A stretch of DNA of 36,984 bases, taken from NCBI GenBank assembly GCA_964553285.1, contig CAZKKF010000007.1, positions 1-36,984 of the forward strand, written 5' to 3'. The notes under the pieces were generated by a model. It searched no databases. It was not told the DNA's origin and worked only from the letters and a program-made list of their open reading frames with translations. The position numbers and the translations under genes are program-made. Below are positions 7,158 to 13,376 of this stretch, piece by piece. The stretch is from CAZKKF01 sp964553285 (GTDB lineage Bacteria; Patescibacteriota; Minisyncoccia; Phycocordibacterales; Zambryskibacteraceae). Within the stretch, counting starts at the first letter, position 1. Each line of letters begins with the position of its first letter.

Positions 7158-7208
7158 TTGACATCGCGGCGATAGCGAGTAGTCTCTATACTAGAACCCC
7201 CAAGGAGG
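7158..7208 (+). promoter_or_regulatory. Promoter and strong RBS of the 7212 gene
   Basis: Consensus TTGACA (7158-7163), with TAGTCT (7180-7185, 16-bp spacer) or TATACT (7187-7192, 23 bp) as the -10. AAGGAGG (7202-7208), a full anti-SD match, ends 3 nt before the ATG. Confidence 0.55.
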
Positions 7209-7211
7209 CTT

Positions 7212-7556
7212 ATGCTCATCGCTTTTGCTTACCCAACGGGGACTGATCACCTGGAAATGCGCGGGACGATAGACAGTTTGGTTACGTCTCTGAGGGAAGG
7301 CGGATTCAGCACGACTTTCGTCAAAGCTCAGTCCGCTGTCCCCCAGGCCGACCTCCTGGTGGTCTTTGCTCCACAGGCTGATGAGATGTCCGATATGATC
7401 GGACAAGCTATTTCTCAGGGCAGTTTTGTTGCCATGATGAATAGCGGCCCATCTTCTGTTAAGCGCAAAGGCCGGATTTTCGGAGTGTCCTACGCGGGCT
7501 ACTTCGATGCCTTGAGGTGCATTTACAAGGTGATTTGGTTCCTGGAACGCAAATAG
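7212..7556 (+). CDS. Hypothetical protein, 114 aa
   Basis: Unrecognised small soluble protein. MLIAFAYPTG, then a predicted alpha/beta pattern: LVTSLREGGFSTTFVKA, a hydrophobic strand ADLLVVFAP, DEMSDMIGQAISQGSFVAMM. This could be a small Rossmann-like or nucleotide-deoxyribosyltransferase-like fold, but no diagnostic motif is visible. The start is fixed by AAGGAGG. It is a GC-rich single gene with its own promoter and terminator, placed where rplA would be expected. Confidence 0.6.
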   Translation: MLIAFAYPTGTDHLEMRGTIDSLVTSLREGGFSTTFVKAQSAVPQADLLVVFAPQADEMSDMIGQAISQGSFVAMMNSGPSSVKRKGRIFGVSYAGYFDALRCIYKVIWFLERK

Positions 7557-7587
7557 CTCTGGCAGGTTTCGATCTGTCAGAGCTATT
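7552..7587. terminator. Bidirectional terminator containing two stop codons
   Basis: 14-bp stem (7552-7565 / 7574-7587) with one G-T pair and an 8-nt loop. The stop codon of the plus-strand gene (7554-7556) and that of dcd on minus (7583-7585) both lie in the stem. Confidence 0.8.
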
Positions 7588-8260
7588 TTGTTTTATTTAT
7601 ATCCCTGTCCTTATAAAGCTTGGGGAGCATGTCTGTCGGCTTCCAGTTTTTCTTTAGCGCTTTTATGTCCTGGCTTGTCTGGTATTTTCCCAGTTTTGAA
7701 TAATCGTTTTCAAGTATCGGTCCTGTTTCAAAAAATATTATTTGAGCTATGCGCCGTCCCGCTACCAGGGGAATGGAGTAGTGGGAGGAGTTGTTTGTTA
7801 TCTCCATTGTCCAGCGATTGATGTATCCCACGTCGCCCCAGCCCGCGCATTTGCATACTTCTATGAAATTGCGGCCAAGCGAAGAGCGAGCTTTCATCAT
7901 AGTGGTGATGTGGTCTTTGCCGCCAATGAATTCATTGGTATGGGCAAGTATTGTTTCTCCCGGTTTTAAGAGAATTACTTTGTCATTTGGTTTGATGCCT
8001 ACCCAATCAAAGTTGTATTTTTCAAAAACCCTGCTTGCTTTCTCTGCGCGCTCCGGCTCGGTACCCCAAACGTGGTCGGTGTGCTCTTTGTCCCAAATAT
8101 TATAGATATTGTGATTGTGCTTGGTCGGGTGTTCGCGGAAAAAATGTTCTCCCAAAGTCACATCGTAGCTTGAGGTGGCCAGGTTCTTGCGCACGAAAGG
8201 CTCAATAATAATATCGCCCTTCTTCATCTCCTCCATAATCCGCCTGTCCGATAATGCCAT
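7583..8260 (-). CDS. dcd: dCTP deaminase (Dcd/Dut family)
   Basis: Deaminates dCTP to dUTP (some members also hydrolyse it to dUMP), feeding dTMP synthesis. The product from MALSDRRIMEEMKKG is 225 aa. Family landmarks: SSYDVTLGEHFF, the catalytic-site region KARSSLGRNFIEVCKCAGWGDVGY, NRWTMEITNN, and RIAQIIFFE near the C-terminus. The frame stays open to 8452, but the start at 8260 fits the family N-terminus and lies 9 nt after TATAAT on the minus strand. It neighbours thyX and tmk, the next steps in the pathway. Confidence 0.9.
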   Translation of the reverse strand: MALSDRRIMEEMKKGDIIIEPFVRKNLATSSYDVTLGEHFFREHPTKHNHNIYNIWDKEHTDHVWGTEPERAEKASRVFEKYNFDWVGIKPNDKVILLKPGETILAHTNEFIGGKDHITTMMKARSSLGRNFIEVCKCAGWGDVGYINRWTMEITNNSSHYSIPLVAGRRIAQIIFFETGPILENDYSKLGKYQTSQDIKALKKNWKPTDMLPKLYKDRDINKTK

Positions 8261-8269
8261 GTTGTGCCA

Positions 8270-8275
8270 ATTATA
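8270..8275 (-). promoter_or_regulatory. -10 element of dcd (near-leaderless)
   Basis: Minus-strand TATAAT separated from the dcd ATG by only 9 nt; transcription would start within a few bases of the start codon. Confidence 0.55.
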
Positions 8276-8299
8276 GTTTTGCCGATATATAAAAGCAAA

Positions 8300-8330
8300 G
8301 CCCACGAACGCCGTCTTGGTGTTCGTGGGC
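8300..8330 (-). terminator. Terminator of thyX
   Basis: Perfect 10-bp arms (8300-8309 / 8321-8330) with an 11-nt loop; on the minus strand it is followed by TTTGCTTTTATA. Confidence 0.75.
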
Positions 8331-8342
8331 CCGTGCTTCTTT

Positions 8343-9389
8343 CTAGTCCCCCAGTGAGAGGATGAATTCCTGCACTTTCTCGTCTCCGCGGCATCCGGCC
8401 AGGAGTTTGTCTGAGTTGATGAGGCGGCTGAAGTCGTGCTCGTTCTCCACAAGCTTGCGGAGTTGGGTCCAGACAGGGTGGTAGTTGCCGTTTGACCCTT
8501 CCGGATCGCCTTCCTCTCTCGGCCTTGCCGGGTGCTGGAGAGGGGACATATGACCGTTGGACCTCAGGTCGCCAGCCAACCCGATGTCCTTGTGGAGCGA
8601 CCTTACCCCGTCTTGGGTGAGGTAGCTTGTGCGGGCGCATTTTCCGGCAGATGCCAAGGCCAGGGTGAACATGTCGCTCTCCTCCGCCCGGTCTTCCTCC
8701 CTGACGTAGGGCAGGTGCCACTCGCCCTCCGAAAGCTCTTCGGGGCGGCTTGCCATCATCGCCTCTGCCATTGCCAGGGCGAAGTCCGCCGCTTCCGGCT
8801 GGGCATCGGTGCTTGCCCGCAACCCAAAGAAGTTCCTCCAGTGGGTTGAGGTAACGATGACCGTGTGGAAGGCGTATGTTTCCAGCACCCGATTGGCGTG
8901 TTGCTTGTGAAGGCCCTTGTCCTGGTGGGACAGCCGGTTAGCGATACCGCTCTGCCGGACGAGTTCCTCCACGCTTGCGCACACCATGTCGGCCAACGCG
9001 ATGTCGGACGCGCTTTTTGCCGACAGGATGATCTCTTTCCTCCCTCCTACAAGAAAGTAGGCTTGGATGAGAGCCATGTCTCGCCCGAACAGCCAGTTGC
9101 GGACAACGCTCTCCTTGTCGGATGGCGAGAGCTCTTCTCCCGCCTGCATGCCGGCCTTGTTCATCCCGAACGAATTGGGGATGTAAGGATTTTCCAGTAC
9201 CGCCTTCATCCGCTTCCAAACAGGAATTGCTCTGGAGCTTGCGGAGTTGCGGCTGAACCGGCAGTGCGTGTTGAACTCTGCCAAGAATGGCCGGGGGAAA
9301 GTTACCTCAATTGAGGTGAGCCTTGATCCCCGGTGGGCACTGTCGCAAACCACTCTTGCGGTGGCGCTTCCTACGGTAAACGTATTCAC
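8343..9389 (-). CDS. thyX: FAD-dependent thymidylate synthase-like protein (divergent ThyX)
   Basis: Methylates dUMP to dTMP with FAD and methylene-THF. GTG start (9389) with AGAGGAA upstream; 348 aa, longer than the usual ~220-300. The signature region THCRFSRNSASSR (residues 41-53) aligns to the ThyX motif RHRxxSxNExSxR and keeps His42, Ser46, Asn48, Ser51 and Arg53, but has T41, C43 and S49 in place of Arg, Arg and Glu. Other matches are TSTHWRNFFGLR followed by DAQPE (substrate site) and HMSPLQHPA. A C-terminal extension follows (from about residue 285). Its divergent partner is tmk. Family confident, activity less so because of the altered motif. Confidence 0.8.
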   Translation of the reverse strand: MNTFTVGSATARVVCDSAHRGSRLTSIEVTFPRPFLAEFNTHCRFSRNSASSRAIPVWKRMKAVLENPYIPNSFGMNKAGMQAGEELSPSDKESVVRNWLFGRDMALIQAYFLVGGRKEIILSAKSASDIALADMVCASVEELVRQSGIANRLSHQDKGLHKQHANRVLETYAFHTVIVTSTHWRNFFGLRASTDAQPEAADFALAMAEAMMASRPEELSEGEWHLPYVREEDRAEESDMFTLALASAGKCARTSYLTQDGVRSLHKDIGLAGDLRSNGHMSPLQHPARPREEGDPEGSNGNYHPVWTQLRKLVENEHDFSRLINSDKLLAGCRGDEKVQEFILSLGD

Positions 9390-9446
9390 GGATTCCTCTG
9401 CGGTTGATTGTGAAAGAAGCGGTCAAAAGACCAGGTTCTGGTTGTC

Positions 9447-9474
9447 ATACTAGCCATATCCGGCCACGGGTCAA
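9447..9474 (-). promoter_or_regulatory. thyX promoter
   Basis: Minus strand TTGACC (9469-9474), 16-bp spacer, TAGTAT (9447-9452); leader about 50 nt. The -35 lies 2 bp from the -35 of the divergent tmk promoter. Confidence 0.65.
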
Positions 9475-9476
9475 GT

Positions 9477-9505
9477 TTGACTCTTTGTCCCCCCTTGTCT
9501 ATATT
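9477..9505 (+). promoter_or_regulatory. tmk promoter
   Basis: TTGACT (9477-9482), 17-bp spacer, TATATT (9500-9505); leader about 48 nt ending in AGGAGG before ATG 9560. Confidence 0.7.
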
Positions 9506-9559
9506 GGCGAAGGAATTGCTCTCTGTTTTTCCGTCTCTCACAACAGCCTAGGAGGTCGT

Positions 9560-10198
9560 ATGTCCGCCAGGGACTGGTTTGCTCGCAGGACCCTTTTTGT
9601 GGCGATCGAAGGAGGGGAAGGTGCTGGTAAGTCCAGCCTCATTTCCCGCATGAAGAAATCACCAAGGTTTTCCTCCTGGGATTTTACCCGCGAACCCGGG
9701 GGGTCGGAGGAAGCGGAGAGGATCCGTGAGTTTATCCTCTCTCCCGAAAGCTCGTCCCTTAGCGCGGAAGCGATGTTGCATCTCTTTCTCGCCGCAAGGG
9801 TCGAACATCTGGAAAAGCACATCAGGCCCAAGCTGGAAGTCGGTCAGCCCGTCATCTGCGACAGGTTTGATATGTCCACCTGGGCGTATCAGGTGATGGG
9901 GGATGCTGAAGGGAGCTATCGCTTCAGGCAGATCTTCAACGCCAGCAGGGCCTCTCTTCTGCCCAATCTCTACATCCTCTTGGATGTGGATCCTGAGAAG
10001 GGTCTCGCCCGGCGCAGGGGGCAGGGGCAGGTGAATCACCTCGACTCGCGTGGTATCGATTATCACCGCAGGGTGAGGGAGGGTTTCCTTTCCTTCGCCT
10101 CAGAGGTGAGTCCCGAGCCCAAGGTGGTTGTGGTGGATGCCAATCGTTCCTCCGACTACGTGTTGGAGAAGGTCATGGAGACCATTTATCCTCTGTGA
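9560..10198 (+). CDS. tmk: Thymidylate kinase
   Basis: Phosphorylates dTMP to dTDP. P-loop EGGEGAGKSS (about residues 17-26), TREPGGSEEAERIR (dTMP-binding), CDRFDMSTWAYQ (DRx motif with catalytic Arg), and LDVDPEKGLARRRGQG in the lid region; 212 aa is the family length. The frame opens upstream at 9404, but TAGGAGG (9550-9555) fixes the start at ATG 9560. Divergent from thyX with a shared promoter region, so dTMP production and phosphorylation are probably expressed together. Confidence 0.93.
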   Translation: MSARDWFARRTLFVAIEGGEGAGKSSLISRMKKSPRFSSWDFTREPGGSEEAERIREFILSPESSSLSAEAMLHLFLAARVEHLEKHIRPKLEVGQPVICDRFDMSTWAYQVMGDAEGSYRFRQIFNASRASLLPNLYILLDVDPEKGLARRRGQGQVNHLDSRGIDYHRRVREGFLSFASEVSPEPKVVVVDANRSSDYVLEKVMETIYPL

Positions 10199-10207
10199 TA
10201 GTGAGAG

Positions 10208-10236
10208 CGGCCCCTACTTTGTACAGGTAGGGGCCG
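10208..10236 (+). terminator. Terminator of tmk
   Basis: Perfect 10-bp arms CGGCCCCTAC/GTAGGGGCCG with a 9-nt loop; the following TATCTAATTT is a poor T-run. Confidence 0.65.
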
Positions 10237-10251
10237 TATCTAATTTAGTGC

Positions 10252-10257
10252 TATTAT
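10252..10257 (+). promoter_or_regulatory. -10 element of argS (leaderless)
   Basis: TATTAT followed by 6 nt and the GTG start codon; no recognisable -35. Confidence 0.45.
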
Positions 10258-10263
10258 CTAGCC

Positions 10264-11850
10264 GTGATTGCCCAAAAGATAAGACATTTGGTAGTTGGGG
10301 CTCTGGAGTCGGCGGGCATCCCCGATGCCGATTTTGTGGTGGAGCATCCTGCGGACTTAGAGATGGGGGACTATTCCACCAATGTCGCCATAAAGCACAG
10401 AGACAAAAAAGATGAGATTTTTGCATATATTGAAGCAAACAAACCAGACGAAGTGGAAAAGGTGGAGATGGCCGGCCCGGGCTTCATAAACTTTTATCTT
10501 TCCAAAGAATTTTTTAAGGAAAGTATTGGTGAGATTATAGAAAGAGGAGAGAGTTTTGGAAAAAATGAGAATCTAAAGAGCAAAAAGATAATAGTAGAAC
10601 ACTCACAGCCAAACCCTTTCAAAGCTTTTCATATTGGGCACTTAATGAACAACGCTATTGGAGAATCTGTTTCAAGAGTTCTTAAGGCAAACGGCGCAGA
10701 GGTGAAGACGGCAAGTTACCACGGTGATGTAGGCCTTCATGTGGCAAAAGCAATTTGGGGCAAAATGCAGAAGCCGGAACTCTCTTGGGGAGAAGCTTAT
10801 GCTTATGGTGCAACCAGCTACGAAGAACATAAAGAAGAAGTGGTGGCCATCAACAAAAAGATTTACGACAAAAGCGACGGTGAGATAAATGGGCTTTATG
10901 AAAAAGGCCGCAAGGAAAGCATGGAAGGTTTTGAATCTATCTATGACAGACTCGGAAGCGAATTTGATTATCGTTTTTATGAAAGCGAAGCAGGCGAAGT
11001 GGGCAAGAGTCTTGTTTTGGATAATGTCGGGAAGGTTTTTGAAGAGTCTGATGGCGCCGTGGTTTTTAAGGGAGAAGATTTTGTACCAAAGACACACACA
11101 CGAGTGTTCCTAAGCTCCGAAAAGCTCCCCACTTATGAAGCCAAGGAGCTTGGTCTGGCCAAACTCAAAAAAGAAAAATGGCCACACGATAATGCCGTAA
11201 CAGTAGCCGCAAACGAACAGGATTCCTTTTTTGATGTAGTGGAGGTTGCTATTGGCGAAGTGTTCTCAGAGCTTAAGGGCAAGCTAAGGCACCTCTCCCA
11301 CGGCATGCTAAAGCTTTCAACGGGCAAAATGTCTTCCCGTACGGGAGATGTCATTACTGCCGAATCGCTCATTGAAGAAGTGAAGCAAAAGACCAAAGGC
11401 GACGAAAGCGTGGCGATTGGCGCCATCAAGTACATGATTTTGCGCCAGGCCATAGGCGGCGACATTGTGTTTGATGTTGAAAAATCAGTCTCTACGGAAG
11501 GCGACTCCGGCGTGTATCTTCAATATGCATACGCGCGCACAAATTCGGTTTTGGAAAAAGCGGAAAGGGGGCTTGATGCAAGCGCTCCAAGAGAGAACCT
11601 TCACGAGGTTGAAAAACTCTTGTACAGATTCCCGGAGGTGGTGGAGAGGGCAGGGGCGGAGTTTGCTCCAAGTTTTATTGCCACATATCTCACTGAGCTT
11701 GCGGCAAGCTTCAACAATTTTTATGCACACGAAGAAATCCTTGGCGACTCTCCGGAATCTCCATATCGTCTTGCTGTCGTGAAAGCTTTTAACATTGTGA
11801 TGAAAAATGGTCTCACTATTCTGGGTATTCCCACCCCTGAAAAAATGTAG
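10264..11850 (+). CDS. argS: Arginyl-tRNA synthetase
   Basis: Class I synthetase charging tRNA-Arg. An N-terminal additional domain typical of ArgRS (MIAQKIRHLVVGALESAG) is followed by the catalytic core with SQPNPFKAFHIGH, where the HIGH motif begins at residue 123. The KMSKS-region equivalent is GKMSSRTGD, and the DALR anticodon-binding domain contains YAYARTNSVLEKAE and FNNFYAHEEI. 528 aa is slightly short for the family. The GTG start at 10264 follows a -10 box by 6 nt, so the mRNA is probably leaderless. Confidence 0.96.
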   Translation: MIAQKIRHLVVGALESAGIPDADFVVEHPADLEMGDYSTNVAIKHRDKKDEIFAYIEANKPDEVEKVEMAGPGFINFYLSKEFFKESIGEIIERGESFGKNENLKSKKIIVEHSQPNPFKAFHIGHLMNNAIGESVSRVLKANGAEVKTASYHGDVGLHVAKAIWGKMQKPELSWGEAYAYGATSYEEHKEEVVAINKKIYDKSDGEINGLYEKGRKESMEGFESIYDRLGSEFDYRFYESEAGEVGKSLVLDNVGKVFEESDGAVVFKGEDFVPKTHTRVFLSSEKLPTYEAKELGLAKLKKEKWPHDNAVTVAANEQDSFFDVVEVAIGEVFSELKGKLRHLSHGMLKLSTGKMSSRTGDVITAESLIEEVKQKTKGDESVAIGAIKYMILRQAIGGDIVFDVEKSVSTEGDSGVYLQYAYARTNSVLEKAERGLDASAPRENLHEVEKLLYRFPEVVERAGAEFAPSFIATYLTELAASFNNFYAHEEILGDSPESPYRLAVVKAFNIVMKNGLTILGIPTPEKM

Positions 11851-11873
11851 GTTTCTAGCCCCCCATTTTCCCC

Positions 11874-11902
11874 TTGACTTCCCCTATCAACTATGATACA
11901 AT
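11874..11902 (+). promoter_or_regulatory. Promoter of the DGR target gene
   Basis: TTGACT (11874-11879), 17-bp spacer, TACAAT (11897-11902). The ~75-nt leader holds a GTGTAC/GTACAC hairpin (11917-11932) and a second hairpin, CAGCT/AGCTG (11968-11982), with the SD sequence in its loop and 3' arm. Confidence 0.7.
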
Positions 11903-11985
11903 GGGGGTAGAAAGAGGTGTACATCTGTACACGGCCGACTAGGCGGTTTCCCCTAGAGATGCACCTTCAGCTAAAGGAGCTGACC

Positions 11986-12504
11986 ATGTCTGGAAACATG
12001 CTTGGCGTAGCGTTTCGCGATGCGCGCGGACCGCTCAACACCCTCCTGGACCGCTTGGCGGGCCAGGAGGGTGAGATGTGGCTCAAGCGGTTGAACAAGT
12101 TCAACCGCGGTGAGAATCCCTTCGAACCCGTGCTCGTCACGGAGCCCAAGGACATCCCCATCCCCATCCCCATCCCCATCCCCACCCTCTACCTCCACGA
12201 GAAGCAGAAGACCGCTCCGTGGATCAGTGGCTACGACCTGGAGGCCCACCTCAAGAAGACTGGTCTCATTGACCGTTGTTTCTCCCTTGAGGATGACCTC
12301 ATCAAGGGTTGGCTCGCCAACCCTTCCACTTACCCGGAAGAGTTCAAGGGAAGGTGGGTCAACCTCTGGAAGAGCGCTCAGGGCCGCGACGGCGGCCGCA
12401 ACGTCCCGTGCCTCAGCTGGGACGGTGGCAAGGTCATCGTGCACTGGCCCTGGCTCAGCCGTGACTGGGGCATCCACGGGCCCGCTCTCCTCGCAAGTGC
12501 TTAA
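11986..12504 (+). CDS. DGR target (variable) protein
   Basis: 172-aa protein diversified by the DGR. Start ATG 11986 is set by AAAGGAG (11973-11979). Residues 1-55: charged helical region (NTLLDRLAGQEGEMWLKRLNKF). Residues 57-66: Pro-Ile repeat linker encoded by ATCCCC hexamers. Residues 70-130: ISGYDLEAHLKKTGLIDRCF and YPEEFKGRWVNLWKS. Residues 131-170: the VR product, with WDGG, HWPWLS, DW and PALLA on a Trp/Gly scaffold as in C-type-lectin-like DGR targets. The 12 residues altered relative to the TR are 133, 136, 137, 144, 146, 153, 155, 159 and 162-165. No signal peptide or membrane segment is visible, so the protein looks cytoplasmic. Ligand unknown. Confidence 0.9.
   Translation: MSGNMLGVAFRDARGPLNTLLDRLAGQEGEMWLKRLNKFNRGENPFEPVLVTEPKDIPIPIPIPIPTLYLHEKQKTAPWISGYDLEAHLKKTGLIDRCFSLEDDLIKGWLANPSTYPEEFKGRWVNLWKSAQGRDGGRNVPCLSWDGGKVIVHWPWLSRDWGIHGPALLASA
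12154..12183 (+). repeat. Five tandem ATCCCC hexamers in the target gene
   Basis: Exact 6-bp unit repeated five times, encoding an Ile-Pro linker. Gain or loss of units keeps the frame and only changes linker length. Confidence 0.95.
12375..12496 (+). repeat. DGR variable repeat (VR)
   Basis: 122 bp aligning without gaps to the TR at 12819-12940 (offset 444). The 16 mismatches are at 12383, 12392, 12394, 12395, 12416, 12421, 12442, 12448, 12449, 12460, 12461, 12469, 12470, 12473, 12475 and 12479, and the TR base is A in every case (10 A-to-G, 5 A-to-C, 1 A-to-T). The last 17 bp (12480-12496) are identical, GC-rich, and the likely initiation-of-mutagenic-homing site. Confidence 0.97.
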
Positions 12505-12548
12505 TGCTCAGTACCTTGGGGGTTTTTTGAACCCTTGGGACTTGGCTT

Positions 12549-12584
12549 CTGGGCGGACACTCTGTGTCCGCCCAGCTTTTTTTT
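12549..12584 (+). terminator. Terminator / possible homing hairpin downstream of VR
   Basis: Perfect 12-bp stem (12549-12560 / 12564-12575), loop TCT, followed by C and T8. It is a strong terminator for the target gene. In the Bordetella phage DGR a hairpin downstream of VR promotes homing; here the distance to VR is larger (52 bp), so such a role is only possible. Confidence 0.85.
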
Positions 12585-12612
12585 GCTAAAATATTTGTGG
12601 AAATAGGTTAAT

Positions 12613-12798
12613 TTGCTTTTGACTAAGGTCAAAAGCGACCGAAACCAGTATCCATATATTGAGAGTGTTTGTGTCCACGGATGCGAGCAGGGTGATATAT
12701 GTAGCAACTTCAAAAATGAAGATACTTGGTATAGGACATTAAGGTATTTTGATACCGATCGAGATTCAACTCCGAGAAATTTCAAGGAGCGGTGGTAG
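12613..12798 (+). pseudogene. Possible remnant of a target-gene paralogue upstream of TR
   Basis: Reading frame in phase with the TR coding frame. Its end, DSTPRNFKERW then two stop codons, resembles PSTYPEEFKGRW, which precedes the VR in the target gene. Similarity is visible at DNA level too (TTCAAGG..GGTGG). The rest of the frame shows no clear match. Together with the in-frame TR this suggests that the template derives from a decayed second target gene. The region also holds two hairpins (12615-12636, GCTTTTGAC arms with TAAG loop; 12743-12756) and may simply be the 5' part of the template RNA. Confidence 0.35.
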
Positions 12799-12818
12799 TG
12801 ACGATGTCTTATACATTA

Positions 12819-12940
12819 CGCTCAGGACCGCGACGACAACCGCAACGTCCCGTGCCTCAACTGGAACGGTGGCAAGGTCATCGTGAACTGGAACTGGCTC
12901 AGCAATGACTGGAACAACAACGAGCCCGCTCTCCTCGCAA
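12819..12940 (+). repeat. DGR template repeat (TR)
   Basis: Master copy for mutagenic retrohoming; 122 bp with 32 adenines, 16 of which are changed in the VR. It is rich in AAC codons in the target frame (NRNVPCLNWNGG, VNWNWLSNDWNNNE), the usual DGR design that lets AAC reach many amino acids. It is in non-coding context and followed by a terminator. Confidence 0.97.
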
Positions 12941-12952
12941 CTCTCTTCATTT

Positions 12953-12979
12953 CCCCGCCTATACGGCGGGGTTTTGTTT
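12953..12979 (+). terminator. Terminator of the template RNA
   Basis: CCCCGCC/GGCGGGG stem (12953-12959 / 12965-12971), TATAC loop, then TTTTGTTT. The loop contains the avd stop codon (minus, 12959-12961). Confidence 0.85.
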
Positions 12980-13333
12980 ACGCTGAGATTGCTCAAATGC
13001 TTTTGTTAGCTGACCATTCCAGCCTCCAAGCATTTTGCCCACTTCGTTTAGGGGAAGGGACAGGGCAACGTATTTTTTATTATCAAGTGACTTGGTTTCC
13101 CAGAGTATTAAGAGCATGATTTTCAGTACATCCAGTTTCCTTATGCCCAATCTGACATACTGTTGCTTCTCTTCTTTTGGCAAGAAACTCGCTACAGACA
13201 CCGCTTCCACGAGCTCTATAAATATTTCATCTATTCTGTTGCCCAAGGTGTAACGCGCTGTTTTTGGCAAGGTATTATGGTATCCATGCCAGAGGATATA
13301 GGCACTCTTAATCTTTTCCAGGACGCTGGGCAA
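12959..13333 (-). CDS. avd: DGR accessory protein Avd-like (four-helix bundle)
   Basis: 124 aa from a TTG start at 13333, almost entirely helical: VLEKIKSAYILWHGYHNTLPKT, TLGNRIDEIFIELVEAVSVA, QYVRLGIRKLDVLKIMLLILW, and a C-terminal NEVGKMLGGWNGQL. This pattern matches the Avd/23S-rRNA-intervening-sequence four-helix family; Avd forms a pentamer that binds the RT and template RNA. It is antisense to the other DGR parts, which is unusual. A G11 tract lies just upstream of the start; with one base fewer, an ATG at 13367 would join this frame and add 11 residues. Start therefore uncertain. Confidence 0.85.
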   Translation of the reverse strand: MPSVLEKIKSAYILWHGYHNTLPKTARYTLGNRIDEIFIELVEAVSVASFLPKEEKQQYVRLGIRKLDVLKIMLLILWETKSLDNKKYVALSLPLNEVGKMLGGWNGQLTKAFEQSQRKQNPAV

Positions 13334-13353
13334 TTCGCCGACCGGATTTCGTC

Positions 13354-13364
13354 GGGGGGGGGGG
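13354..13364. repeat. G11 homopolymer between avd and the RT gene
   Basis: Eleven consecutive G on the plus strand, between the divergent starts of avd (13333) and RT (13377). Tracts of this length slip easily in replication and are also prone to sequencing and assembly error. Confidence 0.95.
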
Positions 13365-13376
13365 CATGTTGGAAGG

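Noticed and set aside
8261..8452. N-terminal extension of dcd to 8452
   Set aside because: The frame is open only because it runs through the thyX terminator hairpin and end of thyX; the Dcd family N-terminus (MALSDRRI) and a TATAAT 9 nt upstream fix the start at 8260.
9404..9559. N-terminal extension of tmk
   Set aside because: It spans the tmk promoter and leader; AGGAGG and the kinase N-terminus place the start at 9560.
11971..12477. Long frames antisense to the DGR target gene
   Set aside because: Open because of GC-rich codons and the hexamer repeat; no SD, and the adenine-substitution pattern and SD support the plus-strand gene.
12883..13119. Reading frame through the template repeat
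   Set aside because: It is open by virtue of being the TR (target-gene sense) and then crosses a terminator and avd antisense; no start signal.
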